The notes beneath the pieces were generated by a model. The model saw nothing but the letters and a program-made list of their open reading frames with translations. It did not search any database and was not told the DNA's origin. Positions 27,949 through 38,331 of a stretch of DNA of 64,000 bases are shown here, piece by piece (the stretch's first letter is position 1; every line of letters starts with the position of its first letter). This DNA is from Williamsia muralis (GTDB lineage Bacteria > Actinomycetota > Actinomycetes > Mycobacteriales > Mycobacteriaceae): NCBI RefSeq assembly GCF_002735905.1, contig NZ_PEBD01000010.1, forward strand, positions 1,488,001 through 1,552,000. Reading direction: 5' to 3'. Both the position numbers and the translations under genes were made by a program.

Positions 27949-29576
27949 CCCGCCGGCGGTATGTTGATCGAATGTCTTCTTCCGATGACTCGGTGTTGCG
28001 CCCTGCCGTGGTCGCCCCGACCGAAGTGTCGGTGCTGTCGGCTGCCTGCCACGCACGGATGGATCTGATCGGTTCGGTCGACGAACGCACGCCGGTCACC
28101 GGGGTCACCCTGCGTGCCCAGGATGTGCGTCGTGGAGATCTGTTCGCGGCGTTGCCCGGCAACCGTTTCCATGGCGCCCAGTTCGCCGCAGATGCACTGG
28201 CAGCCGGCGCCACCGCTGTGCTCACCGATCCGGCGGGCAGCGCGATCATCCAGGGTCTCGACGGCCCGCTGGACTGTGTTGTGCTGGTACACCCCGATCC
28301 GCGGCAGGTTCTCGGCGATCTGAGTTCCCGGATCTACGGGCAGCCGTCGCGGCGTCTGACCGTCATCGGGATCACCGGGACCTCCGGCAAGACCACCACC
28401 AGCTATCTGACAGAAGCAGCGTTGATGGCGTCCGGGCAGTCGGTGGGGCTGATCGGAACGGTCGAGACGAGAATCGCGGGCATTCGGCAGCCGAGCGCCC
28501 TGACGACCCCGGAAGCACCGGAACTGCAGGGCCTTCTCGCCGCGATGGTGGAGCAGGGGGTGGACTCGGTGGTGATGGAGGTGTCCAGCCACGCGCTGGC
28601 ACTCGGCCGGGTCGACGGCTGTGCGTTTGCCGTAGGCGCGTTCACCAACTTGTCGCAGGATCATCTGGACTTCCATCCGACGATGCGTGACTACTTCAAC
28701 GCGAAATCCCTGCTTTTCCAGCCTGATTCACCGGTACGCGCCCTGCGGTCGGTGGTGTGTGTCGACGACGAGTGGGGCAGGGAGATGGCCGGCGTTGCCG
28801 GGCCTGACGCGATCACCCTGTCGACCACCGGTGTCGCGGCCGACTGGCACGCGTCCGACTCGCAGGTCGCCGCCGACGGCAGCCAGAGCGTCACCGTCAC
28901 CGGCCCGTCCGGCGACACCTATTCGATGACCGTTCCGATGCCTGGGCGCTACAACGTCGCCAACGCGTTGACCGCGCTGGCGATCTGCGACCACATCGGC
29001 ATCTCGGTCCGGACGGTGATCGACGCGATCGCCGGAGTCGCGGTGCCCGGGCGGGTGGAGAAGGTGGATCGCGGCCAGGCTTTTCTGGCCGTGGTGGACT
29101 ACGCCCACAAGCCCGCAGCGCTCGAGGCGGTGATCGCCACGTTGCGGAGCCAGATCGACGGGCGGCTGGCCGTTGTGGTCGGGGCAGGCGGTGACCGGGA
29201 CACCGGGAAACGGCCGTTGATGGGCGCAGCTGCGGTTCGTGGCGCCGAACTCGTTGTCATCACGGACGACAATCCACGCACCGAACGTCCCGACGACATC
29301 CGCGCGCAGGTGCTGGCGGGGGCTCACGAAGTGGCAGAGGCCGAACGGCCGGCCGGCGCCGCGCCGGTGCGCGAGATAGGGGACCGGCGTGAGGCAATCC
29401 GCGCTGCGGTGGCCTGGGCGGAACCGGGCGACGTGGTTCTGATCGCGGGCAAAGGCCATGAGGCGGGGCAGGAGATCGATGGCGTCAAGTACCCGTTCGA
29501 TGACCGGCAGGTGTTGGCCGAGGCCATCGACGACCTCGTCATCCGGCCGGATTCACCGCCGGGAGGTGGGTCATGA
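27945..29576 (+). CDS. murE: UDP-MurNAc-L-Ala-D-Glu:meso-2,6-diaminopimelate ligase
   Basis: 543 residues from GTG 27945, overlapping the pbpB stop; ATG 27972 is an alternative. The Mur ligase ATP site GTSGKTTTS lies near residue 145. MEVSSHALALGRVDG and FTNLSQDHLDFH are in the central domain. The C-terminal DDNPRTERP (near residue 441) contains DNPR, the signature for meso-DAP rather than L-Lys, consistent with A1gamma peptidoglycan. Normal length, no defects. The next gene starts inside its stop codon. Confidence 0.95.
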   Translation: MTRRRYVDRMSSSDDSVLRPAVVAPTEVSVLSAACHARMDLIGSVDERTPVTGVTLRAQDVRRGDLFAALPGNRFHGAQFAADALAAGATAVLTDPAGSAIIQGLDGPLDCVVLVHPDPRQVLGDLSSRIYGQPSRRLTVIGITGTSGKTTTSYLTEAALMASGQSVGLIGTVETRIAGIRQPSALTTPEAPELQGLLAAMVEQGVDSVVMEVSSHALALGRVDGCAFAVGAFTNLSQDHLDFHPTMRDYFNAKSLLFQPDSPVRALRSVVCVDDEWGREMAGVAGPDAITLSTTGVAADWHASDSQVAADGSQSVTVTGPSGDTYSMTVPMPGRYNVANALTALAICDHIGISVRTVIDAIAGVAVPGRVEKVDRGQAFLAVVDYAHKPAALEAVIATLRSQIDGRLAVVVGAGGDRDTGKRPLMGAAAVRGAELVVITDDNPRTERPDDIRAQVLAGAHEVAEAERPAGAAPVREIGDRREAIRAAVAWAEPGDVVLIAGKGHEAGQEIDGVKYPFDDRQVLAEAIDDLVIRPDSPPGGGS

Positions 29577-30031
29577 CATCGGGTGCGTTTGACACCGCAA
29601 GCGTGCGGGCGGGGTTGCGACAGCTCGCCGATGCCGTACATGCAGCACCCGGTCGGCGCAGCTGGGCCGTGCTGGGCGAACTCGACAAACCCGCCGGGTT
29701 CGACCCCGACGATCGATCCGCGATGACGTCCTGGGTTGTCGCCCACGACGAATTGGGACGGCTGGCCGTGCGTCTGGACATCGGTCAGATCATCTGTGTG
29801 GGGACATCCCGGGCCATGCACGGCCTGCACCAGGGTGCGGTCATGGAAGGATCGTGGGGCTCTGAAGCGGTCCTGGTGTCGGCAACGGAGCAGGCGATGG
29901 AGATACTGGACGCTCAACTCGGCGAGCACGACGTGGTGCTGGTGATGGGTGGACGCGAGTTGGGGCTGGTCGAGGCGTTGGACGAGCACGTCCCGGCCGA
30001 CAAACTCCTGATGCGACAAGGGTCCGAATAA
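29573..30031 (+). pseudogene. murF: murF remnant: C-terminal Mur ligase domain only
   Basis: An intact 152-codon frame in the murF slot, starting at ATG 29573 inside the murE stop (ATGA). It aligns only with the last third of MurF: SVRAGLRQLADAV, PGRRSWAVLGEL, HDELGRLAVRLDI, GAVMEGSWGSEAVLV and DVVLVMGGRELGL. A full MurF is about 500 residues. The substrate-entry domain and the GTNGKT ATP domain are missing. The DAYNANPDS motif that opens this domain has become GAFDTAS, and the conserved Lys of VLVKxSR is Met. It cannot ligate D-Ala-D-Ala. The frame and coupling are kept, so it may be translated, either as a decaying remnant or as a repurposed binding module. A working MurF must be elsewhere. 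Confidence 0.8.
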
Positions 30032-30063
30032 CTGATGGCATTTGAACAGGTGAGGACTTATAG

Positions 30064-31152
30064 GTGAGGCAGATCCTGATTGCGGGCGTGATCTCGCTGG
30101 CTGTGGCGATTCTGCTGACGCCGGTGCTGATCAAGGTCTTCTCGAGGCAGGGATTCGGCCAGGAGATCCGGGTCGAGGGCCCCAAGAGTCATCAGACCAA
30201 ACGCGGTACGCCCTCGATGGGCGGCGTCGCCATTGTCGCGGCACTCTGGGCGGGCTACTGGGGCGCGCATCTCGTCGGTCTCCTGACCGATGGGAGCGGA
30301 CCGACGGCCTCTGGTGTCCTCGTGCTGTCGCTCGCGACGACTTTGGCCATCGTCGGTTTCCTCGACGACTTCATCAAGATCCGTAAGCAACGCAACCTGG
30401 GCCTGAACAAGACGGCCAAATCGGTCGGCCAGCTGATCGCGGCCCTGCTCTTCGGCATCCTGGCACTGCAGTTTCGCAACGAGGCCGGCTACACGCCCGC
30501 CAGCACCCAGCTGTCGTATGTGCGTGACATCGACGCCATCACGATGAGTTCGGTGTTGTTTGTCGTCTTCTGCTGGCTGGTGGTGTCGGCGTGGTCGAAC
30601 GCGGTGAACTTCACCGACGGTCTCGACGGTCTGGCCGCAGGATCGATGGCGATGGTCCTCGGCTCGTACGTGCTGGTCACGTTCTGGCAGTACCGAAATG
30701 CCTGCGTGGGTGGACCCAAGACGGCCGAACCCGGCTGCTATACGGTCCGCGACCCTCTGGACCTGGCGTTGATCGCGGTCGCCGGTGGCGGCGCGTGCCT
30801 CGGCTTTCTGTGGTGGAACGCCGCTCCGGCCAAGATATTCATGGGCGACACCGGATCGCTCGCGCTCGGAGGGATGCTGGCCGGGCTGTCCATCACCACG
30901 AGCACCGAACTGCTGATGGTTGTGGTGGGCGCACTGTTCGTCGCCGAGATCATCTCGGTTGTCATCCAGATCGCAGTGTTCCGGACCACCGGTAGACGAG
31001 TGTTCCGAATGGCGCCGTTCCACCACCACTTCGAACTGTCGGGGTGGGCGGAGACAACGGTCATCATCCGGTTCTGGTTGCTCACGGCCATCGCCTGTGC
31101 CTTGGGATTGTCGCTGTTCTACAGCGAGTTCCTGGCGGCCAGCGGAGGATGA
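30064..31152 (+). CDS. mraY: Phospho-N-acetylmuramoyl-pentapeptide-transferase
   Basis: 362 residues with about ten TM helices. Family motifs are [14 protein letters not shown], the aspartate pair in [46 protein letters not shown], and the cytoplasmic His cluster [10 protein letters not shown]. It moves phospho-MurNAc-pentapeptide to decaprenyl phosphate, forming lipid I. The start is GTG 30064, 32 bp after the murF remnant. The stop overlaps murD (ATGA). Its substrate requires MurF activity, which this cluster does not supply. Confidence 0.95.
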   Translation: MRQILIAGVISLAVAILLTPVLIKVFSRQGFGQEIRVEGPKSHQTKRGTPSMGGVAIVAALWAGYWGAHLVGLLTDGSGPTASGVLVLSLATTLAIVGFLDDFIKIRKQRNLGLNKTAKSVGQLIAALLFGILALQFRNEAGYTPASTQLSYVRDIDAITMSSVLFVVFCWLVVSAWSNAVNFTDGLDGLAAGSMAMVLGSYVLVTFWQYRNACVGGPKTAEPGCYTVRDPLDLALIAVAGGGACLGFLWWNAAPAKIFMGDTGSLALGGMLAGLSITTSTELLMVVVGALFVAEIISVVIQIAVFRTTGRRVFRMAPFHHHFELSGWAETTVIIRFWLLTAIACALGLSLFYSEFLAASGG

Positions 31153-32630
31153 CCGTGCCCGTCTCCGGCACCGGCACGCCGTGGGGACAACGTGTCCTGG
31201 TGGCAGGCGCCGGCATTGCCGGCGCTTCCGCTGTCCGGTTCCTGCTCGGCCAGGGCACATCGGTGACGGTGTGCGACAACAACAGCAAGGCCACACGTCC
31301 ACTCGTGGAGCTCGGAGCCGCAGCATCCACGGTGGACGAGATCCTCGCGCGGGACGCGTGGGTTGATGACTTCGATCTCGTGGTCACCTCTCCGGGCTTT
31401 CGTCCTGACAATCCGATGCTGGTCGCCGCGGCGGATGCCGGTCTACCCGTGTGGGGTGAGGTCGAACTGGCCTGGCACGTCGACCGGTCCGGCATCACCG
31501 GGCCGCCGCGGCAGTGGCTCGTGGTGACCGGGACCAACGGCAAGACCACCACCACAGGCATGGTCGAGGCCATCATGACCGCTGCGGGCGCGTCGGTGAG
31601 CGCGTGCGGCAACATCGGTCTGCCGGTGCTCGATGCCCTGGTGGCCGAGCCGCGATCGGACGTCCTGGCGGTCGAACTCTCGTCGTTCCAGCTGTACTGG
31701 GCGCCATCGGTGCAACCGACCGCAGGTGCCGTGCTCAACATCGCCGAAGATCACCTCGACTGGCACGGTTCCATGTCGGCTTACATCAAGGCGAAGTCGG
31801 TCGCGTTGTCCGGGCCGATTGCCGTTGTGGGGCTCGACGACCCGGTCGCCGGCATCCTTGCCGCAACAGCCGAAGGTGCTCGGACCGTGGGGTTCCGGCT
31901 CGGCACCCCGCACCCTGGCGAGCTCGGGGTCTCCAACGGACAACTCGTTGATCGGGTGGACTGGGACGAGAGCGGCGACAACTCTGTTGTCGCGTTGATC
32001 GCCTTGGACAAGGTCCGGCCGACCGGCCCGTCGGGACAGTTGAATGCGCTGGCAGCGGCAGCACTGTGCCGGGCTATCGGTGTCGGACCAGAGGCAGTGG
32101 AAGAGGGCCTCGAATCGTTCACCGTCGGCGGTCATCGCAGCACGCCGATTGCGGTCATCGACTCCACGACCTTCATCGACGATTCCAAGGCCACCAATCC
32201 TCACGCCGCGCTCGCGTCCATCAGGGGACATCGCCGTGTTGTGTGGCTGGCCGGAGGGCTCCTCAAGGGGGCTTCGGTGGACGACCTCGTCGTCGCGGTT
32301 CGCGATCGGCTCGCCGGGGTGGTGATCATCGGAGCCGATCGCGACATCATTGCCGACGCAATGACACGACACGCCCCTCTGGTACCAACAGTCACAGTAG
32401 TAACAGGGGAAGATGGGGCGGTGAACACTGCTGACCCCACTGCCGTCATGGCCAGGGCGGTGCGCGCCGCCTGGGAGATGTGCGTTGCCGACCCGGACAC
32501 ACCGGACGCGGTCCTGCTGGCTCCCGCCGCGGCCTCACTCGACATGTTCGCCGGTTACGGAGTCCGTGGTGATGCGTTTGCCGCCAGCGCTCGCGCCCTA
32601 CCGGGTGCGCGTGTGTTGGGGGCATCCTGA
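31149..32630 (+). CDS. murD: UDP-N-acetylmuramoylalanine--D-glutamate ligase
   Basis: 493 residues from ATG 31149, overlapping the mraY stop. The N-terminal Rossmann-like domain has [18 protein letters not shown]. The ATP site [11 protein letters not shown] lies near residue 128. [21 protein letters not shown] and [11 protein letters not shown] (C-terminal domain) follow, with [20 protein letters not shown] near the end. It adds D-Glu to UDP-MurNAc-L-Ala. Full length and intact, in contrast to the murF remnant two genes upstream. Confidence 0.94.
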   Translation: MTVPVSGTGTPWGQRVLVAGAGIAGASAVRFLLGQGTSVTVCDNNSKATRPLVELGAAASTVDEILARDAWVDDFDLVVTSPGFRPDNPMLVAAADAGLPVWGEVELAWHVDRSGITGPPRQWLVVTGTNGKTTTTGMVEAIMTAAGASVSACGNIGLPVLDALVAEPRSDVLAVELSSFQLYWAPSVQPTAGAVLNIAEDHLDWHGSMSAYIKAKSVALSGPIAVVGLDDPVAGILAATAEGARTVGFRLGTPHPGELGVSNGQLVDRVDWDESGDNSVVALIALDKVRPTGPSGQLNALAAAALCRAIGVGPEAVEEGLESFTVGGHRSTPIAVIDSTTFIDDSKATNPHAALASIRGHRRVVWLAGGLLKGASVDDLVVAVRDRLAGVVIIGADRDIIADAMTRHAPLVPTVTVVTGEDGAVNTADPTAVMARAVRAAWEMCVADPDTPDAVLLAPAAASLDMFAGYGVRGDAFAASARALPGARVLGAS

Positions 32631-34531
32631 TGCCGCGCGGACTCGATCCCGAAGAACCCACAACAACCGGGCTTTCGCCCGACGATCAGGCTGCCGACGA
32701 CTCGACGTTCGACGAGGCCGCCGATGCCGACGGCACGGAGTCGGATTCAGCGACCGGTGAGAAAGATTCTGCCGGAACGGATTCTGTCGCCGACGACAAG
32801 CCGGCGGCCGGTGCATCGACTACCCGCAGTCGTCCCGAACGCAGGGTCATCACGTTCGCCGAAGGCATCGGCAACGTCGTCACGGCGATCTCCGGAGTCT
32901 TGAGCCGCCCGCTCGCCTCGTTCCATCTCATTGTCACGCTGACCGTGCTGTTGACCTCGTTCGGTCTGGTGATGGTGTTGTCGGCTTCCTCGGTCGAGGG
33001 GTACTCGAAGACCGGATCGTCCTATGGGCTGTTCACCACGCAGCTGGTGTTCGCCGCGCTCGGTGTGGTGCTGTTCTACCTCGCCGTCCGGATGCCGATC
33101 AGGTTGATGCGCAGGTTGGCTGCGCCCGCCATGATCGTCGCGACGATCATGCTCATGCTCGTTCTGGTGCCGGGCATCGGCAGTCTGGTCCAGGGTTCGC
33201 GGCGGTGGTTCACCGTCGGTGGCTTGTCGGTCCAACCGTCGGAACTCGCCAAAGTCGCCCTGTGTGTATGGGGCGCTCACCTGTTGGCGTCGCGTCGGCG
33301 TGACAACGCATCGCTTCGCGAATTGCTGGTCCCGCTGATTCCGGTCTCCTTCTTGGTCTGCGTGCTCATCATCCTCGAGCCGAACCTGAGTACCACCATC
33401 ACCATCGCGGTCATCGTCGGTGCGCTGCTGTGGTTTGCCGGCCTGCCGGTGAAGGTGTTCTTGTCATTTGCCGCCACCGGTGTGCTCGCGGCCGGTGTCC
33501 TGGCGATGACCGCCGGATACCGAAGTGAACGCGTGCAGAGCTTCCTCGGACACATCGACGACCCGCAGGGCGCGGGATATCAAGCGCGACAGGCAGGTTA
33601 CGCCCTCGCCAACGGAGGTGTCTTCGGTGAAGGACTCGGCCAGAGTCGCGCCAAATGGAACTACCTCCCGAACGCCCACAACGACTTCATCTTCGCGATC
33701 ATCGGTGAAGAGCTCGGACTCATCGGCGGCGTTGTCGTCCTGCTCCTGTTCGGACTTCTCGCGTACGTGGGTCTGCGCATCGCCTCACGCTCGGTGGACC
33801 CGTTCCTGCGGCTGCTGACAGCAACAATCACCGTGCTGGTCACTGCCCAGGCTTTGATCAACATCGGTTACGTTGTCGGTCTCCTGCCGGTCACAGGTAT
33901 CCAGCTGCCCCTGTTGTCGGCCGGTGGCACGTCCACTTTCACCACGTTGGTGATGTTCGGCCTGCTCGCGAACGCAGCACGACACGAACCCGAGGCGGTT
34001 GCCGCGTTGGCTGCCGGGGGAGATGGTCGTTTCGGTCGGATGTTGCGACTGCCCAATCCGGTCCCGTACTCGCAAACGCGCGCCGAGGTGCTCCGCGAAC
34101 GACTCGATCGTCGCAGGGGGAAGCAGGATTCACGCCCGGCCGCCCGCGCCCGTAGGGCCGCGGTCGCCGAACCCGCTCGGCGTCGGACCCGTGGTACGCA
34201 GCCGCCACGCAGTTACCCGCCACCACAGCGGGCCGGGCGCGGGCGTGGGGTCCCGAGGCAGCAGGACTGGGGATATGGCGGTACCGCCAGCCCACCGCAG
34301 ACACGGGCTCGGCCCCTGCGCAAGCCTGCAGATGCCTCGGCCGCCAGCCCACCGCAGACACGGGCCCGACCCCTGCGCAAGCCTGCAGATGCCTCGGCCG
34401 CCAGCCCACCGCAGACACGGGCTCGGCCCCTGCGCAAGAATGACCCGTATGCCCGACAGCGTCAGCAACAAGATCCTCGCCGTGGGAGCACCCCGGCACC
34501 GCGTTACCGGGATCCGGAACGGTGGCGGTGA
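32630..34531 (+). CDS. ftsW: Septal SEDS glycosyltransferase FtsW
   Basis: 633 residues. An acidic N-terminal tail of about 75 residues precedes ten TM helices. SEDS signatures include [18 protein letters not shown] (catalytic-region Asp replaced by Ser as usual for this loop), [47 protein letters not shown] and the end motif [15 protein letters not shown]. It polymerises lipid II together with PbpB. A long basic Arg/Pro-rich cytoplasmic tail carries nearly three copies of a 19-residue repeat. ATG shares one base with the murD stop (TGATG). Confidence 0.94.
   Translation: MPRGLDPEEPTTTGLSPDDQAADDSTFDEAADADGTESDSATGEKDSAGTDSVADDKPAAGASTTRSRPERRVITFAEGIGNVVTAISGVLSRPLASFHLIVTLTVLLTSFGLVMVLSASSVEGYSKTGSSYGLFTTQLVFAALGVVLFYLAVRMPIRLMRRLAAPAMIVATIMLMLVLVPGIGSLVQGSRRWFTVGGLSVQPSELAKVALCVWGAHLLASRRRDNASLRELLVPLIPVSFLVCVLIILEPNLSTTITIAVIVGALLWFAGLPVKVFLSFAATGVLAAGVLAMTAGYRSERVQSFLGHIDDPQGAGYQARQAGYALANGGVFGEGLGQSRAKWNYLPNAHNDFIFAIIGEELGLIGGVVVLLLFGLLAYVGLRIASRSVDPFLRLLTATITVLVTAQALINIGYVVGLLPVTGIQLPLLSAGGTSTFTTLVMFGLLANAARHEPEAVAALAAGGDGRFGRMLRLPNPVPYSQTRAEVLRERLDRRRGKQDSRPAARARRAAVAEPARRRTRGTQPPRSYPPPQRAGRGRGVPRQQDWGYGGTASPPQTRARPLRKPADASAASPPQTRARPLRKPADASAASPPQTRARPLRKNDPYARQRQQQDPRRGSTPAPRYRDPERWR
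34286..34438 (+). repeat. 57-bp tandem repeat in the 3' end of ftsW
   Basis: Units start at 34286, 34343 and 34400; the third is cut after 39 bp. Each codes for 19 residues ([19 protein letters not shown]). Copies are almost identical at the DNA level (for instance ctcggcccc against ccgacccc), so the expansion is recent and likely to vary in number between strains. Confidence 0.95.
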
Positions 34532-35685
34532 CCGGACCCGCATCTGCGGCGGTACCCGAAGTGAGTGAGTCGACCCGTCCGTTGTCGATCGTGGTCGCAG
34601 GCGGTGGGACCGCCGGACACATCGAGCCGGCGATGGCTGTCGCCGATGCCGTGCGCGACCTCGATCCGGGTATCGAGGTCACAGCGCTCGGCACCGCTCG
34701 CGGTCTGGAGACCACCCTGGTCCCGGAGCGCGGCTACCGGCTCGAACTGATCCCGCCCGTCCCGCTGCCCCGCAAGCCCAACGCCGATCTGGCCAGGCTG
34801 CCGCTACGGCTTCGCGCTTCGGTGGCGGCCACCCGTCGAGTTCTCGACGAGGTGAACGCCGATGTGGTGATCGGATTCGGCGGATACGTGGCGCTACCGG
34901 CCTATATCGCTGCCCGGATGCGCCCGCGTTCGCGGCGGGTGCCGGTGGTCATCCACGAGGCCAATGCACGTGCAGGCGTGGCCAACAAGGTCGGCGCTCG
35001 GCTGGCACAGCGGGTGCTCGCCGCCGTGCCCGGCTCGGGTCTGGATGCGGAAGTCGTCGGCATTCCGGTACGGGCATCCATCTCGGACCTGGACCGCGCA
35101 GGTCTTCGTGCGCAGGCCCGTGAGTTCTTCGGACTCGACCCCGATGCACCGACCCTGTTGGTGTTCGGGGGATCGCAGGGCGCCCTGAGTTTGAACACTG
35201 CGGTGCGGGGCGCCGCTGAGGTGTTGGCGGACAACAAGATCGGTGTGTTGCACGCTTACGGCAAGAAGAACACGCTCGAACCGTTCGAGGCCGAGTGTCC
35301 CTATGTGGCGCTGCCGTACATCTCGCGGATGGATCTGGCCTACGCCGCCGCAGACCTGGCGATCTGTCGATCGGGAGCGATGACGGTTGCCGAGGTGTCG
35401 GCCACCGGACTCCCCGCGGTCTACGTGCCCCTGCCACATGGCAATGGGGAGCAGCGGTTGAACGCAGCACCGCTGGTGTCGGCCGGTGGCGGGATCTTGG
35501 TCGACGACGCCGATCTCACGCCTGACTACGTGGCCCGCACCATTCCACCCCTGCTGACCGATCCCGGCCGGCTGGCCGCGATGTCGAAGGCTGCGGCCGG
35601 CGCAGGAGCTCGGGGTGCTGCCCAGGCCGTGGCTAGGGCCGGCATCGAGCTCGCACAGGCGCATCGCTCCGGGGGGTCGACATGA
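34528..35685 (+). CDS. murG: UDP-GlcNAc:lipid I N-acetylglucosaminyltransferase
   Basis: About 385 residues from GTG 34528, which overlaps the ftsW stop (GTGA). GTG 34522 and GTG 34561 are alternatives. The N-terminal lipid-I loop is [16 protein letters not shown], with TAGH where GGTGGH is common. [33 protein letters not shown] and [27 protein letters not shown] are GT28 signatures. It adds GlcNAc to lipid I to form lipid II at the inner face of the membrane. The C-terminus overlaps murC. Confidence 0.94.
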   Translation: MTGPASAAVPEVSESTRPLSIVVAGGGTAGHIEPAMAVADAVRDLDPGIEVTALGTARGLETTLVPERGYRLELIPPVPLPRKPNADLARLPLRLRASVAATRRVLDEVNADVVIGFGGYVALPAYIAARMRPRSRRVPVVIHEANARAGVANKVGARLAQRVLAAVPGSGLDAEVVGIPVRASISDLDRAGLRAQAREFFGLDPDAPTLLVFGGSQGALSLNTAVRGAAEVLADNKIGVLHAYGKKNTLEPFEAECPYVALPYISRMDLAYAAADLAICRSGAMTVAEVSATGLPAVYVPLPHGNGEQRLNAAPLVSAGGGILVDDADLTPDYVARTIPPLLTDPGRLAAMSKAAAGAGARGAAQAVARAGIELAQAHRSGGST

Positions 35686-37202
35686 ATGAGACCTCGACCA
35701 CCGATGTCGAGCAAGCTCTGCCACCGCAACTCTCACGTGTGCACATGGTCGGTATCGGTGGGGCCGGAATGTCCGGGTTGGCACGCATCCTGCTGGCGCG
35801 CGGGGGACAGGTGTCGGGTAGTGATGCCAAGGATTCACGCGCCGTCATCGATCTCCGGACTCGCGGCGCCAAGATACAGATCGGTCACGACCGCTCGGCA
35901 CTCGAATTGCTCGAGGGTGGGCCCACCGTGGTCGTCACGACCTTCGCGGCGATCCCGAAGACGAATCCCGAACTCGTCGCCGCGCGTGAACTGGATATCC
36001 CGGTGCTGCTGCGGCCGGCGGTGTTGGCGACGCTCATGGAAGGTCATCGCAACCTGCTCATCGCGGGCACCCACGGAAAGACGTCCACCACTTCGATGGC
36101 CGTGGTCGCGTTGCAGCACTGCGGCTTCGAGCCGTCGTTCGCCGTCGGAGGCGAGCTGAACGAGTCCGGTACCAACGCTTATCACGGCTCCGGCGACGTG
36201 TTCGTCGCCGAAGCCGACGAGAGCGACGGCTCGCTGCTCCAGTACAGCCCGGACGTCGCGGTCGTGACCAACGTTGAGTCCGACCACCTCGATTTCTTCG
36301 GGACCACCGAGGCCTACGTGCAGGTGTTCGATGACTTCGCCGACCGGATCAACCCCGGTGGCGCTTTGATCGTGTGCCTGGACGATCCCGGCTCGGCTGC
36401 GCTGGCCGGCAGGGTGGCTGCGCGGATGGCCGAGCGTGGGGTGTCCGTGCTCGGATACGGCGAAGGTACCCAGGCGCACCTGGCCGGTGGTGTGGGACTC
36501 ACCGTCCAGTTGCTCGATTGGCAGAGCCGGGCCAGCGGTGGCATCGCGAAGGTGCGGTTCACCGATGTCGACGGCGATGTACAGGAGCGGTCCATCATCC
36601 TGACCGTTCCCGGCAAACACATGGCGCTCAATGCAATTGCCGCGATGATCGCGGGTGTGTGCCTGGGGGCGCCGGTCTCGGGCGTCATCGAGGGTGTCGA
36701 GGGTTTCGCCGGAGTACACCGTCGTTTCCAGCTCCGTGGCCGAGTCGGACGCATACGCGTCTTCGACGACTACGCCCATCACCCCACCGAAGTGCGCGCT
36801 GTGCTCACCGCGGCCCGGGACATGGTGGACGCAGACGGCGGCCGCGTGGTGGCGATATTCCAGCCGCACCTGTATTCGCGCACCGAAACCTTTGCCCGTG
36901 AGTTCGCCGAGGCGCTGAGTCTGGCCGACCAGGTGATCGTGCTCGACGTCTACGGTGCTCGGGAGGAACCGATCCCGGGCGTCTCGGGTCTGACCATCGC
37001 CGACCAGATCACCAAACCCGTTGCCTTTCAGCCCGATGTCTCGGCGCTGCCCGGTCAGGTTGCCGACATGGCTGCTCCCGACGATGTGATCCTGACCATC
37101 GGCGCCGGCGATGTGACGATGCAGGCCGCCGAGATCGTGGAGGCTCTGCGTGATCGGGGGCATCACAGAGCTGATGGCGGGACGCCGAAAGGTGGCCGAT
37201 GA
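35682..37202 (+). CDS. murC: UDP-N-acetylmuramate--L-alanine ligase
   Basis: 506 residues from ATG 35682 (overlap with the murG stop). The UDP-binding glycine loop is [18 protein letters not shown]. The ATP site [11 protein letters not shown] lies near residue 129. [45 protein letters not shown] and [12 protein letters not shown] are all present. It attaches L-Ala to UDP-MurNAc, the first Mur ligase step. Intact. Confidence 0.95.
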   Translation: MNETSTTDVEQALPPQLSRVHMVGIGGAGMSGLARILLARGGQVSGSDAKDSRAVIDLRTRGAKIQIGHDRSALELLEGGPTVVVTTFAAIPKTNPELVAARELDIPVLLRPAVLATLMEGHRNLLIAGTHGKTSTTSMAVVALQHCGFEPSFAVGGELNESGTNAYHGSGDVFVAEADESDGSLLQYSPDVAVVTNVESDHLDFFGTTEAYVQVFDDFADRINPGGALIVCLDDPGSAALAGRVAARMAERGVSVLGYGEGTQAHLAGGVGLTVQLLDWQSRASGGIAKVRFTDVDGDVQERSIILTVPGKHMALNAIAAMIAGVCLGAPVSGVIEGVEGFAGVHRRFQLRGRVGRIRVFDDYAHHPTEVRAVLTAARDMVDADGGRVVAIFQPHLYSRTETFAREFAEALSLADQVIVLDVYGAREEPIPGVSGLTIADQITKPVAFQPDVSALPGQVADMAAPDDVILTIGAGDVTMQAAEIVEALRDRGHHRADGGTPKGGR

Positions 37203-38128
37203 GCGAGCGGCGCCGGCCCCACCGGGGCAGCGGCAGACGCGGCGATCATCGAGATGCCAAGGGATCGGGCGGCGTTCCGGTGGACCCGAAGGGCCAGTCG
37301 CACCCTGACGAACTGACCGAGCCCGACGATCTCACGGACCTGGCCGACGTGACAGTCGACGGTGGAACCGACCGCGAACCCGACGAGCCGGCCGACCGCG
37401 ACGAACCCGGTTCGGTCGAGCGGAAGCCTCGCCGAGGAGCCGGAGCCTCCCGTCGCGCACGGGGCGTCAGTGGTCTGCGACTACTGCTGCTCACAGTGGG
37501 CGCCATCGTCGTGGTGATCGCACTGACGGCAGTGGCCTACTTCTCTCCTCTGATGTCGGTTCGAACCATAGAGGTGACGGGTAACTCGATTGTGCAGTCT
37601 CCGGAGATCGTTGCCGCAGCAGCACTTTCGAAGGGCGAGCCGCTGATGCAGGTGGACACCGCAGCTGCGGCCCAAAGGGTGTCGATGATCCCGCGCGTGG
37701 CCACGGTGCGGGTCAAGCGCGAGTATCCGTCGACCATCACCGTCTCCGTGGTCGAACGCCAGCCGGTGGTCTTCACCGAGCGAGACGGCAAGCGATACCT
37801 GATGGACAAGTTGGGCTTCGAGTTCGCGCAACAGGATCCACCGCCGGGCCTGGCCGAACTGGTCACGTCGAATCCCGGTTCCGGAGATCCTTCGACCCGC
37901 GCGGCGCTCAGTGTGATGACCGGGGTCCCCGCCTACGTGGCCGACCAGGTCGCCCGTATCGAGGTCACTTCGCCGGTGAACATCGTGCTGCAGCTCAAGG
38001 ACAATCGCACCGTGGTGTGGGGCGACGACGAACGCAACGGTGAAAAGGCGGAGACACTCCGGCACGTTCTGGGGCAGGAAGGCACCGAGTACAACGTGTC
38101 GAGCCCACAGAATCCGACCTTCAAGTAG
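37199..38128 (+). CDS. ftsQ: Cell division protein FtsQ
   Basis: 309 residues. A long cytoplasmic tail of about 95 residues, first basic then rich in Asp/Glu, precedes one TM helix ([23 protein letters not shown]). The POTRA domain follows ([53 protein letters not shown]), then the FtsQ beta domain. FtsQ scaffolds FtsL and FtsW/PbpB recruitment. ATG 37199 overlaps the murC stop. The 203-bp gap after it carries the ftsZ promoter. Confidence 0.9.
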   Translation: MSERRRPHRGSGRRGDHRDAKGSGGVPVDPKGQSHPDELTEPDDLTDLADVTVDGGTDREPDEPADRDEPGSVERKPRRGAGASRRARGVSGLRLLLLTVGAIVVVIALTAVAYFSPLMSVRTIEVTGNSIVQSPEIVAAAALSKGEPLMQVDTAAAAQRVSMIPRVATVRVKREYPSTITVSVVERQPVVFTERDGKRYLMDKLGFEFAQQDPPPGLAELVTSNPGSGDPSTRAALSVMTGVPAYVADQVARIEVTSPVNIVLQLKDNRTVVWGDDERNGEKAETLRHVLGQEGTEYNVSSPQNPTFK

Positions 38129-38226
38129 ATTTCGAGCCCGATTTCTTCGGTTCTTGGCGACACGCCGCAGCGCTTGCTGGCTCCGCAGTCCGATGGTGCC
38201 TAGCGTTTCCCCCAGCACGTGACTAC

Positions 38227-38257
38227 TTGACATAACTCTAAGCCTGTGGTTTAGGTT
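38227..38257 (+). promoter_or_regulatory. ftsZ promoter with internal palindrome
   Basis: A consensus -35 TTGACA (38227-38232) is followed by -10 candidates TTAGGT (38251-38256) or TAGGTT (38252-38257). An inverted repeat, CTAAGCC (38238-38244) and GGTTTAG (38248-38254), one mismatch and 3-nt centre, occupies the spacer and the -10. A bound dimer would block polymerase. It lies about 75 bp before ftsZ. Confidence 0.65.
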
Positions 38258-38331
38258 GAGGGTTTTGGTCCCGGTGGGTGCGAGCAGTAGAGCCAGATGG
38301 TTCGGATCGAAACAAAAGGAAGGCGAGCGCT

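Noticed and set aside
29573-30031. Independent small gene unrelated to murF
   Set aside because: The order of MurF C-terminal motifs (WAVLGE, HDxxGRLAVRL, EGSWGSE, VVLV) and the murE/mraY context make a murF origin more likely.
34286-34438. CRISPR-like repeat
   Set aside because: The 57-bp units are contiguous, in frame and without spacers; they are coding repeats of ftsW. No CRISPR array or cas gene was seen.
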